Assembly (NCBI RefSeq): GCF_030272615.1
Contig: NC_081408.1
Span: forward strand, 60,286,114 to 60,350,113
DNA length: 64,000 nt
Direction: 5' to 3'
Origin: Cryptomeria japonica
Lineage: Eukaryota > Streptophyta > Pinopsida > Cupressales > Cupressaceae
Shown: piece after piece, positions 13,799-25,819 of the stretch
Layout of the letters: every line of letters starts with the position of its first letter
Position numbering within the stretch: the first letter of the stretch is position 1
Translations under genes and position numbers: made by a program
The notes under the pieces: generated by a model
What the model saw: only the letters and a program-made list of their open reading frames with translations
Told to the model about the DNA's origin: nothing
Databases searched by the model: none

Positions 13799-14270
13799 GG
13801 ATTTTTTCAGCCCTGGGGATTCGACCCCGTCACCTATGGTAACTTCTCTTGCGCTTGATATTATTTTACTAGCTCTGTTATTTTTTCGGTTTAGTGTGAG
13901 ACACTCTCACGTACACGTTGTTGAGCCGGGGCTCTTAGTGGTTACCAGACTGGACGTCGGGCTTTCCTTGGAGCCGCAGAAAACGTGTTGGCTGAATGGG
14001 TTTGTAGGTGGCCTCCACTCAACGTGTTTCTGGACCCACCAATCCTTTTTCAGTGCCCTCTATGAATGAGAGGCGAAAGGTGAGCCATTTCTCATTGGCG
14101 CATAAAATAACGTGTAGTAGAAGCCATCGCCTGAGGGACATAGTTTTCCGGCAGCACACGGGAACGATGAACATCTCCGTAGTAAAACTGCTGACAAAAA
14201 TGAATGGCCCAGATTATTTAGATCGTCTTGCACGTTTCTGCAAAATTCCTCACCGTTGATCTTTTAAGCT
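13799..14270. other. GC-richer DNA upstream of the DUF7733-like pseudogene
   Basis: This stretch is clearly less AT-rich than its neighbours, and the change ends abruptly near 14270. It probably represents the former 5' region of the minus-strand gene. The plus-strand frames at 13569-14069 and 14008-14259 have no recognisable domain; the first is largely the complement of the pseudogene. Confidence 0.4.
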
Positions 14271-15419
14271 AACTCAAATACTTCAAATAGAGTACGCCTT
14301 CGGCATAATAAAATTTGCATATTTTAATTGAATAAACTAAAAAAAAAATATGTTAATTAATAATTAATAAAATATTTAAATGCATGAAATAAAAAGACAA
14401 ACTTCCTTATTAAAAAAAAAAAAAGAAAAAAAAAACTATTAAACTAAAAGAAAAAAAGCTAAATATAAATTCTCTTAGCTAATTTGAATTTTGGGTGAAA
14501 AAACTTCCATAAATGAAAGCTATCGAATTATCTTAGAAAAGTAAAGAACTTAAAAATTTAAAAGCTAATATTAGAAACTTGGGAGAAGAAATGCTTCATA
14601 AGGCAAGCTAGAATTTATTATAAATAAAAAGTCAGTTTAGGAAAGTGTGAACCATCACAAAAAGGAAGTTTTTAATAAATTTAATATCTTAACAAAAAGA
14701 TTACAAAAGAGAGAGTTAATTCACATGCAAGACACAACATGAGGGAAAAGTGACTTAGAGATTTCGATTTTATTTTAAAGAAAGCATATTATTAAAATTA
14801 AGATAAAAACAAAGTAAGATAAGATTTTACATTATGCATGATAGGCACGAATGGGTATGAGATATTTTTCAGAAATTTTCTACGAAAAGTGCATGCACCG
14901 AATTTTATGAGAAGGCTAAAAAAAAATCATAACGATAGCATAAATGATTGAGCTATTTTGTAGAATAGGAATCAAGGAAGAAGGATCTTACTATTATTTT
15001 AGATGGAGGGTGGGTCCAGAATATGGAATCGGGTTGCTCTAATCATAGAGGAAAAATCATCTACAATGTGAAGAAGAATCATAATTAATTACAGAGGGTA
15101 TTGACATACAATAGAGAAACGGCATAAATAAAAGGAAGTTGGCTGATTTGGAGTAGCGATAGGAATGAATTTTTGTCAAGGATACTGTGTGTGTGTCAAT
15201 TCATTATTCCTATATATGTTAATCTGTTAAGTCATTTATAATTTTTTTTATTCTTATTAAGGAAAATAGGTAGTTTATTTTAAATCTGAAAATTTGATTT
15301 TAAATCCAACTTAATGGGTGTAGTAAATGTATGGATACATATATACATGTATGAGAATACATCTAAATATACACATACAAATACTTACATATGCCTCATA
15401 TCTAAATTTTATGAAAATA
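14271..15419. other. AT-rich intergenic DNA
   Basis: Very AT-rich sequence with A homopolymers. No gene, repeat pair or element end was identified. Confidence 0.5.
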
Positions 15420-15456
<37 letters not shown>

Positions 15457-15457
15457 A
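15420..15457. repeat. Compound (TC)n(TA)n microsatellite
   Basis: About twelve TC units run directly into about seven TA units. Confidence 0.95.
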
Positions 15458-18280
15458 AATAAAGGAATGATTTGGTGGGGAGTCAATTAAGTTTCAGCTA
15501 GTATGATTACATGTAACGTGAGGCTATCTTGTGTTTTCCTTATGAATTCATGTTATGTCTAACCCTTGAGATGATTGTGGTCAAGATGGCACTGGGATCT
15601 TGAAAGGTTAGTTAAGCAAGGTTGTTTCTATTTTCATATGTTTAGGTAAAATTTCAATAGAAAAAAGACACAATATCCTACCATTGTGAGTTTTTGATCT
15701 CTTTCGCTCTTCTTGATTTAATTGTATGATTAGCCCAAACTTATATCTTGAAACACAATTTATTGATACCCCTATTGATTTGCATGATATGAGAATAGAG
15801 AGACATTCCTTATTACCTTTTGTAGATGCTATTACATGACAATATCTAAATTCTCTTTCAAATATTTTATGTAACCTACTAATCTCTACCTCAAAGTTTT
15901 GACTAACATTATTTTGCATAAATTTTTGATGAAGTTTTACTAGTCATTCTGGTGCATATCTTGCAATCCTAGTGATCCTTGGCACCATGCACTTGCTCAA
16001 TTTTACATGCCTTGTTTTATTTTGCTTCCACTCAGATGGACTTGTCTATTGCCTCGCCATAAATGGCTTAGTCTTCCAAAGTATGACTCACTTTATGCTG
16101 ATTCTAGGTAGCACCTTTAGGCACCTTTAAATTTTGAAAACTCAAATTGAAATAACTTTATGCTATAGGGGTGCATGGGAGATAAACAAAACCACATAGC
16201 AACTTTTAGACCTATATCTGGAGGTTAGATTTAAAAAAAAGTTAGTCATTTTCTTTTTTAAAAAAGACCAAGGGTATTTGTATTTTATTCATGTTTATTT
16301 ATCCTTGTGTTAAGCCATAGGCTACGAGGAGAGAATAACGTAGGCTGAGTAATTAATTTGTTGACAAGGACCCTAAATCCTATTTTGATTCATATGAATA
16401 TTACCATTTAGCATTCACTTTGAAGAATTAAGTGTGCATTTAGCCTTTGGAACTGGCATAAGTAAGAATATTTTGGCCATAGGAGGAAATGGGTAAATGA
16501 ATAATTTTTATGTATGTATTCATTAACATAGACTAGAAAATTTATCTTAGTATATAAGTTTCCACTATAATAACATATTTCTTCTTAGACAATATTATTT
16601 TGGATTATGATTGACTTTTTGTAAACAATTGGTGCTATAAATATGCATTAAAAACTTTTAAATTGATGACATGGATATCATTTAGATTAGTGGTGAGGGA
16701 TGTTCTTTTCAATTCTTGATAAAAAGTCAAGTATAAGTTGAGGCGCTTATATGTTCTTGTATACACTTGTAAGCTTTGTGTGCATTTGTATGTCGCATGT
16801 GTACTTGTATGCTATTAATCCCTATGTAGTTCATATATGTTTATGTATGCTTTATGCATTTTTGTATTTCTCAATGTTGGGATAAATACATATGATGTTA
16901 CTCCTTAGAATAAATGTGATTGAGATGGAACCGTGAACTTGAAATGACTTTAGACTATTTGAGATCTACTTGATAATGATGTTCTTAATAAGGTATCAAG
17001 TGCAAGGATTGTTGCTCCTCTATACTCTTATATGCACTTATGAGCTCTTGTGTTTATATGAACGCTCATGTACGTTTTTGAGGTGCTTTTATATACCTTC
17101 TGGTGCTTTCTTAATGTTATGATAAAATCATGTTATGTGTACCCCGGGGATAAATTGTGATTGAGATGAGACTTTATTTTTGTATGATTTTTAGATAGTC
17201 AAGCATGTTTCTTGTATCTTTCTAATGTATTTTATAGGAAACATGTGTATTCGGTTCATGCTTTGGTATTATGTATGCATGTCACACTACACAATATTCC
17301 ATTACTCTTATTAGTATCACATTGCTATCCTGCCTTGTGCTGGGCTAGGTATCTTTCGTGTCATGAAAGATTTCAGGGAAGTGTAACTACTTCATGGTAG
17401 GGTGGAAATGCGCTCCGACAATGTTCTCGCCCGTGATGTGCTCGACGAAGAGATGTCAGGGTTCCTATCAGGGTGTTCATCGTGATTTGGTCCTTATGCA
17501 TTTATTGTATTTGGCCTTATGGTTATTATAAAGAGTATATGTTTCCTTATGTCTATCTTGATGTTAGCTTGTGTAATTTGATTTTATATGTTGAAATGTA
17601 GTTTCTTGTCTCTAACCTTGTATATCTAGACATGTGGTAATGATTTATTCTTAATTATGTTATTTTTGAAATTTGGTGGTCCTTACAAGAAGAGTCCACA
17701 ACATTCTATGGGCCAAGTTTCTAAGATGAAGGCAATGAAGCCAGGGCAACATGAACTGATTTATTTGTCTAATCATAGTCTCCCATATATGGGATGGTCA
17801 ACCCTAGACCCACTCGAGAGCTAGACGAGCCCCCCTTAGGCTGTTGTTGGAACCCCTCTAGGCTAGGACAAGAAGAATGCTTGCAAGATGAAGGGACAAG
17901 GTCGCTGGTAGAAAATGGCTTCTGATAAATAGAATATTTGTGCCCAATGAAATGTACAAGGGAGCTTGGATTATGTGCATCCTTGAAACAATGCTAGGAA
18001 ACTTCCTTTTGTGCGAGGAAAGAATAGGGTCTGAAGTGAGCATGACATGAACATGCACAAGATTGAAGACATGAATCCTTAAAAAAAACACCATCAATAG
18101 GGCTTGAATCACATGAAGCAGACTTGGGTGTTGTAGACTTTGAACCAGGGTGAGGGGAGATAACACTATCACTAAAGGAAACAAAGTGAGCGAAGGTGTA
18201 CATCGCAGAGAAAGGTGCCATCAATTATTGTCTTAAATTAAAACAATGTTATATAACATGTACAACACCTAATCTTAATA
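15458..18280. other. Unassigned DNA with a diverged internal repeat
   Basis: No gene is supported. A diverged segment appears three times: near 15540 (TTCATGTTATGTCTAACC...GATTGTGGT), near 16870 (ATACATATGATGTTACTCC...TGTGATTGAGATG) and near 17110 (ATCATGTTATGTGTACCCC...TGTGATTGAGATG). Around them are runs rich in CTTGTATGC/ATGTACTTGTATG. The section 17330-17460 is less AT-rich. This could be a decayed LTR or untranslated leader, but I found no ends. The minus-strand frames at 17858-18224 have no recognisable domain. Confidence 0.35.
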
Positions 18281-18720
18281 CAATAGTAGAAAAGTTCAAC
18301 AATAAATGACAAAAAAAAACTACAAAAAATTGCATATAGATGACTAATCTTGGTCACGTGACCATTAAACAGTTTATTGCCGATCATTTATAATGTGACA
18401 AAATTTATGACTAAATAATTTTTAGTCATTTAGTGGTTGTTTTGATTGATCAATTTGGTAGTATATTTACTCGTTAATTTAGTCATCAATTGTTGTTAAT
18501 TGGTCATTTATTTAGGTATGGTAGTCATTTATTTAGTCATTGTAATCATGTATATTTTGAATGTTAGTGGAGATATTCATTTATTTATTTACATATGTTT
18601 CAATATATACATATGTATGTGGATTTATGTATTCATATACATATGAATATATATTATATGTATATGTACCTATTGCTCATGTCGTTTGTTGTGTACATGA
18701 ACTCATAAACACAACCATAA

Positions 18721-18746
18721 CACACACACACACACACACACACACA
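18721..18746. repeat. (CA)n microsatellite
   Basis: Thirteen CA units in an AT-rich setting inside the CACTA-like candidate. Confidence 0.95.
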
Positions 18747-18859
18747 TTTTTATATATATTTTTTGCTCGGTATATTTATATATATTTAATTATAGACATA
18801 TACATAAATTTGTTTTGTTTTTATTAAAAAAATTAACAAAAAAAATAAAAAAATAAGAA

Positions 18860-19060
18860 GGGGAGGGACCTACGATACCCACAGGGGGACCACATGAGCT
18901 TCAAAGGTTGCAGCCTCATTGTGGGGATCATAGGCCCTTGTGGGGGTGTTGCGGCCTCCCTATGGGGGTCGTAGACCCCATAAGAGGTTGTGGCCACTGT
19001 GGAGGTCACATACTCTCCGCAAGGGTGTTGTGGCTCCCACAAAGTGAGTTGCAAGCCTAG
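18860..19060. repeat. GC-rich degenerate tandem repeat, about 39-bp unit
   Basis: A unit containing GGTTGTGGCC or GTTGCGGCCTCC followed by a TGGGG-TC-TA-CCCC stretch is repeated four to five times with substitutions. It is much more GC-rich than the surrounding AT-rich DNA. Short minus-strand frames over it (for example 18833-19054) follow the repeat and are not supported as genes. Confidence 0.7.
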
Positions 19061-20202
19061 AGGAGAGGAAGGGGAGCCATGGGTAACAATAGACCTGACT
19101 CTCTCTCAATAAAAAAAAAAGAAAAAAAAGAAAGAAACATGTTATTAATATACAGGAAAAAAAAGGGGGGGCATAAAACTCAATCAGTCCTGGTCTTGAG
19201 AACTCTTGCATTTTGGGCACCTGTAACAAAACCCCCATTAAAAAGAAGAAGAAGAAGAAATATTAGACCTTAGGTTATTATGAAAAACAAGTGAAAAATA
19301 AGAGAAGTTAAAAAATAATAATAATACCCATATTAGAAGAATTCAACAAAAACTTGTTGGGAGAATCCTCTGAATCTTCATGGCATCTTGGAGTAGCCCA
19401 TACACCCTTGAGAAATCTGCAACAATGGGCTCCATGGAGGAGGCTAGGGTTATGAAATTTGGAGAGATGTCCAAATGAGAGAATAGGGCTAGAATCCCCC
19501 TTCTTTCCATCGTATTAGAAATTAGGGCTTTCCAATGAAGCCCTAAGATTCAACAATGGAAATTAAAACAATCTAATGGATGAAAATCTATACCCATCTC
19601 ATTAGGTTTGGCTGGAAAAAGTAATTGAGGAATTAAGTTAATTAAGTAGAATTAGTCTCATGATGGGGAACAATGATATTAGGAACCCATAACTTGGGAG
19701 TTTAAAACAACTTGAGGGGGGCTCGGGGTTATTCATTTAGTTGGCCTAAAAGAATAAGACCAATAAGGAGTTAGTAAGAAAATTATTAAATGGGATGAGT
19801 ATATTTAAGTTCCTCTTGAAAATTAAATTCTCAGGTCTAATTAAATGTTGTAGATTTATCTTAGAATCTTGTAGTACATGGTATTTAATTAATTTTTAAT
19901 TTAAACATGAATATGGTTAATTTAGTAGATTGTGAGGAATTTTTTTTGTAGTAGTGTTGTGTTTCATTATGTGAAGAATGGAGCATGACATTAGGATAGG
20001 AGTAATATTCATTTATTTAGTCATTTTTATTTGTGTGACTAATTATTTACTTGTGTTTTTTTACCTTACAATCAAATTAGTCATTATTTAGTCATTTATA
20101 GCTGTGTTGTAAAAAATAGTAGAATTTAGTCATTTTTAGTTGTTGTGACTAAAATTTTTAATCACGTAGTCATTTATTTCCCAAATTCTACTAGTGACAA
20201 GT

Positions 20203-20740
20203 ATGTGACTTGGTTTTCCTTTCCAAGTGTGAGATTGACCATCCAAAAAAACACCAAAATATTCCTCTATAAAACAATACAATGATTAGTCAACAAAGCC
20301 CTTCAAACAAATAAAAAATGCAAATAAACCCAAAGGAAAATCGTATGAAATCATTGCAACAATGTGTAGGGGGATGACATTCCTGCATGGTGTCTCCTCT
20401 ACCAAATGTTTGCACCATGGCATGCGACTTGACTTTCCTTAACAAACACGAGATTAACTATTCATAAAACACACCAAAATATGCCTTTGCAAAACAACAT
20501 AAACATTTGATCCACAAACCTCTTCAATTTGTTAAAAATAGCAAATCAAGAAAAGCCTATGAAAAAACCCAAAGAAAAATAACATGAAGAAATTGCTGCA
20601 CAAGCATGTCTTATACTTGTAGAAGGCTGCATGCCTATGTGGTGCTCGTCTCTTCTCTCTTCCAAATATCCACAACAACAATATATGACTTGGCTTTCCT
20701 TGCTAGACGTTAAATGTCCAAAAAAAACACCACTTTTTTT
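20203..20740. repeat. Tandem repeat, about 220-260-bp unit, three copies
   Basis: A motif TGACTTGGTTTTCCTT, followed by an AAAAACACCAAAATAT stretch and AAACAA-A-AA, occurs at about 20207, 20428 and 20686. The spacings are about 221 and 258. The copies are substantially diverged and the last is truncated. The array begins a few bases beyond the right end of the CACTA-like candidate. Confidence 0.75.
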
Positions 20741-20770
20741 ACATCTATCATTTTTTGAAACTCCCAACAT

Positions 20771-21479
20771 ATGAGCCCATAAGCCCTAATGTGGTCGTAG
20801 TGGCAAACAACATCTCCTTACTTTTGTCTAGTCCCCCTTCTAAACACCCTCATCATACCATTGTGTGAAAGAACACACAATGTCTAACGATATTTTAAAC
20901 ATACCATTTTTTAGGGAGAATAGCCACTACTATCGCTTCTTATATGAATATTTTGGAAGACCCACATGTTTGAATTTAACCCTACTAAGGGTAAGGTCCC
21001 ATGGAAGGGGGGGCTTCCTAAAAAAATTCAATGGGTGTTGCTGAGAGTTTTAGGAATATTTTAAAGCTGGTGGTCCCATGATTTAGCAGTGCAGATCAAC
21101 TTAAAAGTTTAAGCTCCAAAATTTAGGGAAGTTGGTCATCTCATGAAGAACGATGTAAAGAAAAATTAATAAATGAACTTGTATTTCTGTTCTCATGAGA
21201 ATTTAAAATAGTAGCTAATTGACAAGTGAGAAAAAAAATCCCTAAACTTGTGAGACAATTTCTAGCCCCACCCCAATTACAATGGCTGAAATATGCAACC
21301 CTAAATTGTAAGGACTTCTATTTTCAAAAAAAGATTCGAAATTATCCTATAGCATAAATATTTTTGATTAATGAAACCTCTCCAGAAAAAAAAAAAAAAA
21401 ACCCACACCTTCCTACCCTGAAATACCACTACCCATGCAGGGCATCGCCACCGACCACAACGAGCATTTTCCCGCGCAC
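20771..21479. other. Upstream region of the TNL gene
   Basis: No coding sequence or repeat was recognised. The last 90 bases become less AT-rich (GCATCGCCACCGACC, CCCGCGCACT) before the TATA-like box. An A17 run lies near 21388-21404. Confidence 0.4.
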
Positions 21480-21486
21480 TATAAAG
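21480..21486 (+). promoter_or_regulatory. TATA-like box of the TNL gene
   Basis: TATAAAG in a GC-richer setting, 312 bases upstream of the predicted start codon. Transcription would begin about 25-35 bases downstream (near 21510), which puts all four upstream ORFs in the leader. No other TATA-like element sits as well placed. It is unproven. Confidence 0.45.
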
Positions 21487-21523
21487 TTCCCCCTCTGTTA
21501 CTTTTTCTTTTAAAACAGATCCT

Positions 21524-21799
21524 ATGGCGGGGTGCTGTACTATTGGAACCTTATGAAAAGCAATTTAAGATTCTAGCTTCAATGTCGACAATGGCGAAGC
21601 TGCTTTGAAGATGCAGACCGAACACAAATTGGAAAGTTGGAAGAAATCTCTTTTTAATCCTCTAGCCATGTTAGAAATCTGCATTTCCTTTTTCAGTCTC
21701 GCTCAGAAAAATATAGGGCAAGACTGTACCGTCGGAGCATTTGAAGCCATTAAAACCACTAGCCCAGTACGAAACCCTACGCTTAGATTAAATGGATGA
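21524..21799 (+). other. Four upstream ORFs in the TNL leader
   Basis: If transcription starts near 21510, the leader contains four AUG-initiated frames before the TNL start. They are 21524-21556 (10 codons plus stop), 21553-21576, 21582-21608, and 21611-21799 (62 codons). The last overlaps the TNL start: its stop TGA is at 21797-21799 while the TNL ATG is at 21792. The peptides have no recognisable similarity. A 5' intron could remove some of them. Confidence 0.55.
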
Positions 21800-24700
21800 A
21801 TTCAAAGCTTACGAGCCTCCAATAGAGAAAATTTCATTGGAGAATAGGAGATATCATGTATTTCTCAATTTCCGCGGTAAGGACACAAGGAAAAGCCTGG
21901 TGGCTTACCTGTTCGAATTGCTCAGTGCTGCAGGCCTTCATGTTTTTATGGACAGCAAGAGAATACGCAAGGGAGATGTCATTTGTTCGCAATTGGAGCA
22001 GGCTATTGAGGAAGCGGTTATTCACATTCCTATATTTTCCCCAAATTATGTTGAATCGCGGTGGTGCCTCCGGGAGCTTACACAGATGTTAAAATCCAAA
22101 GGGCTGGTCATTCCTTTGTTTTACGGTGTGGAACCCGCAGATGTCAAATATGCGGAAAACCGTATTATGTATAGGGAGGCTTTTAAGCTTCACAGAGAAA
22201 AGGGCAGAGAGGAAGAGAAAACTATCAATGAGTGGAGCGATACTCTGTCTCAGGTCGGATCTTTTTCGGGATGGACTACACAGGCATCGAACCCGTGAGA
22301 TTTTTTCTCTCTTCTTTTCCATTATATTTCTTAGGCTTAGCTAGAGTTTTCATTTTCAAGGATTTGCAGGGAGGAATGAAATCAAATTCATTCGGGGTTG
22401 ATTTTTTCTGTCTTCTTTTCTTTTATATTTCTTAGACTTTGCTGAAGTTTTGATTTTAAGGGTTTGGAGGCAGGAATGAAATCAAATTCATTCGGGGTGT
22501 GGTGTCGGATGTTCTAAAAACATTGAAAATTGCTCAACTGGGCGTGCCGAGATTTGCCGTGGGACTGAAAGAGCGTATGGATGGCGTCATTAAGTTGTTG
22601 AAGATGGATGACAAGCAGAAAGTAATTACAGTTGGGATATGGGGTGCGCATGGCGCCGGAAAATCCACCGTGGCTAGGGCAGTTTACAATAGCATTTGCG
22701 GGAATTTCAAAGTTTTTACCTTTGTGTCTGATATCGCGGGCAACCGGCTGCGTAAATTGCAGAAACAGCTGCTGAGAGATCTGTTGAAATGGAATCCTGA
22801 GGAATGTAAGATTAACGATGAGCATCATGGTAAAGCTAAACTGGAAGAGCATTTGCAGAATATCTGTGCCCTTGTAATTTTGGATAATGTTGATAATAGG
22901 AAGCAGATTGAAATGTTGGGCGTAGAGTGGCTTGGTGAAGGCAGCAGGGTCATTGTTACTACCCGCGACAAGAGTATCTTAAATTTTGGGGAAAATGAAG
23001 GAAGCGAAGCTGATGATCAAATTTATGCTATCCCGGAACTCAGAAAAGAGGAATCTCTTCAATTGTTCAGCTGGCACGCCTTTCTCAAACCATATCCGGA
23101 TAAAAAATATAAATTTTTAGCCCAAGGAATTGTGGATGCTTGTGGCGCCCTCCCGTCTTCTTTGGAAATTCTTGGGCGGTTTTTGTGCGGGAGAAAAGAT
23201 TTCAGGTGTTGGACTGAGGTTCTGGACCAGCTTCAGAGTGCCACTTTTGATGAAATATACAGGCCACTCAAAGTCATCTACCAAGATCTCAACGCCAAGG
23301 AAAAACAAATATTACTAGACATTGCATGTTTTTTCATGGGCCATGACCAGGAAGCTGCTATTAGTTTTTGGGAAGATATAAAGCTGAATCCCCATATAAA
23401 CCTGAAGAATCTAGTTTTGAAGTCACTTGTCAAAATAGATTATAAGGAGGCGGTAATTTCAATGCATGATCATCTGAGGGATTTGGGGCGAGCAATTGTA
23501 GTGGATGAATCTTGGGATCCGTCCAAACGCAGCCGCCTGTGGAAATCCGAAGAAGCTTCTCAAGTTCTCCTTGAACGGCCGGTATAGAATTTATATCTGA
23601 ATCTTGATTCATTTGTCATTGTAACAAAGCGAAAACAGGTTGTGCTCATTTCACTGTTCAAATTTTAAATGCTTGAAGATAAATTGTTTGTTTGTGTATT
23701 TTGATCAGGGCTACGAAAGCATCCAGAGTATTTCCTTGTTAGCCGTAGAGGAGAGTCTTGCTGTCTTGAAAGCCGAAAATATAGCGTCAACGAAAAAATT
23801 GCAACTGCTTTGGCTGGGTAACAACACCATAGAAGGAGATCCGCAACCATTATTTTCGAATTTGAGATGGTTTAGATGGAATTCATGTCCATTGAGTTCT
23901 TTGCCGCCCAAATGGAACATGGAACATCTGGTTATACTAGATCTCAGCAGCAGCAGGGGAATTCCATCTCAAATAAAACAAATCTGGAAAGAAGAATCAA
24001 AATACAAGGTAAATTCCCATTTCCCACTAAATCGCTCTCCAAATCTCATTAATGGGGACGCGGTTGCACGTATGTAAAATTCATGACAATATATAACATT
24101 TCCCTATTTTTTCCTTATTGCAGCACCACCCCAAAAATCTAAAAGTTCTTCTGCTGAGGCGATGTCTCCTCCTTGAAACATTGCCCGATCTCTCAAACTT
24201 TTCTCGTCTTTTGAGAATCGATTTGGAAGATTGTCCAGAATTGAGAAAGATACCCGAATCGATTGGTCTTCTTCTGCAACTAAAATGGTTGAACTTGTGT
24301 AGATGCAAAGATTTAGGAGAACTTCCAGAGAGCATCGGTAGCCTATCTTCGCTGGAAAAGCTTTATCTGAATGGTTGCTCCTCAATTAGAACGTTGCCAA
24401 GAACGTTGGGGAATCTCAGAGCCCTAAAGGAATTAGATCTAGGCGGTCTAGTACTGATAGAGGAACTGCCCCCTTTTCAAACAGGCTGCTGTCTGCAGAA
24501 GCTCGTTCTAAGCGGCTGTCGAAGTTTAAGAGATTTGCCTGCATCAATTGGTGACCTTAATCACCTCAGCTACCTAGAAATTAATGAATGCAGAACTATT
24601 TCTTATTTGCCAGAAGAATTTGGGAATCTTACAAGCCTGGAGGGATTGTTTCTGAATGAGTTTTGCCGTCTGGAAAATCTTCCTGAAAGTTTTGGGAACC

Positions 24701-25819
24701 TTACGAATCTTGTAACCCTTGAACTCAAGAAAGCTTATTGCCTTACTAAACTCCCAGAGAGTTTCTCCAAACTGGAGTCATTGGTGTATTTCGATGCAAG
24801 CTTTTCTCATCTGTATGGTCTTCCCGCAAGAATGGGTGATCTCTCTTCATTGCAGACTCTCAAATTGCAAGGTACTTTCATCGAGGGATTGCCTAACTCT
24901 TTGAAGCAGCTGAAAATGCTCCAAACACTAATCCTCAATGAATGCAACATGTTAACCGAATTGCCAGCTCTTCCTGAAGCACTCATCAAGTTTCAAGCTC
25001 GGGATTGTAAAGAACTAAGGAAGGTCGACCAAATGTCGGGTTTGAGCAACCTAACAGTGATGGATTTGAGGAACTGCCAATGCCTAGAGGAACTGCCTAT
25101 ATTAAGCTCTATGGAATCTTTAGCAAAGATAGACATACGTGGGTGCATAAGCATGAAAAATCTTGCAGACTTGCGTTTAGGAAGGCTGAGAAGTTTGCAG
25201 ACAGTATACTTGAGCAGGTCCGATAGCAGTTGCTTTAATCTGAGACAGGTTGTGGAGGTACGCACAGGTCTATTGAATGAGCATTAGGCTACATTTTTTA
25301 TAAAAATTGTCTTTGATTTCACCGCTGACTAGAGTGGGCTTGCATTAACAGGATATGCCATTATTTCGGAGATCAAATGCACTAGAAGAGGAGAATCGCG
25401 CATTAGAAGCGAATTGCTTCAAAGATGTGGTCTCGTTTCCTGTGGAAAAGAATCCCAGATGTGAAGGGGTGCTGCTATTTTTTCAGCTGGAATTTAATGC
25501 TAGGGGTATCAAAAGTGCCTGCATGGAAATCATCTTTGTGATAGACGAGGAAGAGACTATAAATAGTCTCACAGTGGATACTGAAGGAGAGGAGGAATTT
25601 ATCTTGATTTTTAGAGCAACACATGAAATGGTCGTGGCTTTGGAGAAGGCTCGAAATCTCTGCGTCCGAGCAAAAGGGGAAGGAATCTGTATCAGATTTG
25701 TGGAGTTACGTGTAAGCAATAAATTTCAAGAAGCAGTTTCTGAAGAAAACAGGGGGGCAGATCATGGCTCGAGTGAAGGGGAAAGGTACGTTGCCTGTCT
25801 ATGCATCCGTTTTTATTAG
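21792..25819 (+). CDS. TIR-NB-LRR (TNL) immune receptor, five exons
   Basis: Intracellular receptor of the plant TNL class, which senses pathogen effectors and signals through TIR NADase activity. Predicted exons are 21792-22294, 22474-23581, 23709-24008, 24124-25257 and 25352-25819. All introns are GT-AG, and the joined frame is open for 1170 residues. Exon 1 is the TIR domain (YHVFLNFRGKDTR at 21-33; putative catalytic Glu95 in SRWCLREL). Exon 2 is NB-ARC: P-loop GAHGAGKST with Lys231, kinase-2 LVILDNVD (Asp305), TTRDKS, CGALPSSLE in the GLPL position, TNL-type LLDIACFF, and MHD at 498-500. Exon 3 is a linker with the first LRR; exon 4 holds about 13 LRRs; exon 5 is a distinct C-terminal region. 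An in-frame TAA directly precedes the ATG, which fixes the start. A strong donor-like AAAG/GTACGT at 25785/25786 might lead to a further exon instead of the stop at 25817-25819. All NB motifs are intact, so it is probably functional. Confidence 0.9.
22295..22498 (+). repeat. TNL intron 1 with tandem 100-bp duplication
   Basis: Intron 1 runs 22295-22473. Its sequence from about 22297 to 22399 is repeated at 22400-22498, including a CTTCTTTTC-TTATATTTCTTAG tract and the exon-2 start AATGAAATCAAATTCATTCG. The first copy therefore also offers acceptor AGs (22368-22369 and 22372-22373). Splicing to either gives a stop within about nine codons, and retention of the intron stops at 22296-22298. Only the second-copy acceptor at 22472-22473 keeps the NB-ARC frame. 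The TIR/NB-ARC junction is the usual place for a TNL intron. Confidence 0.8.

Larger units (their letters stand above)
18281..20196. mobile_element. Candidate non-autonomous CACTA-like transposon
   Basis: The right end read on the minus strand starts CACTAGTAGAATTTGGG (20196 downwards). The left end starts CAATAGTAGAAAAGTTC (18281 upwards), a diverged match. Both subterminal regions carry many copies of TAGTCATTTA/TGACTAAAT (18390-18540 and 20020-20180), as is typical of CACTA subterminal repeats. A second CACTACTACAAAAAAAATTC-like end lies at 19937-19956. The 3-bp flanks (ATA and ACA) do not match, so a clean target-site duplication is missing. No transposase is present. Internal content is a GC-rich tandem repeat and AT-rich DNA. 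Confidence 0.45.

Noticed and set aside
13569-14069. 166-codon plus-strand frame over the DUF7733-like locus
   Set aside because: Its first half is the complement of the conserved minus-strand protein; the minus strand has the family motifs, so this is a shadow frame.
21605-21799. Frame just upstream of the TNL considered as its N-terminal exon
   Set aside because: It is in another frame and ends at 21799; the TNL frame has a TAA directly before its ATG. It is better read as a uORF.
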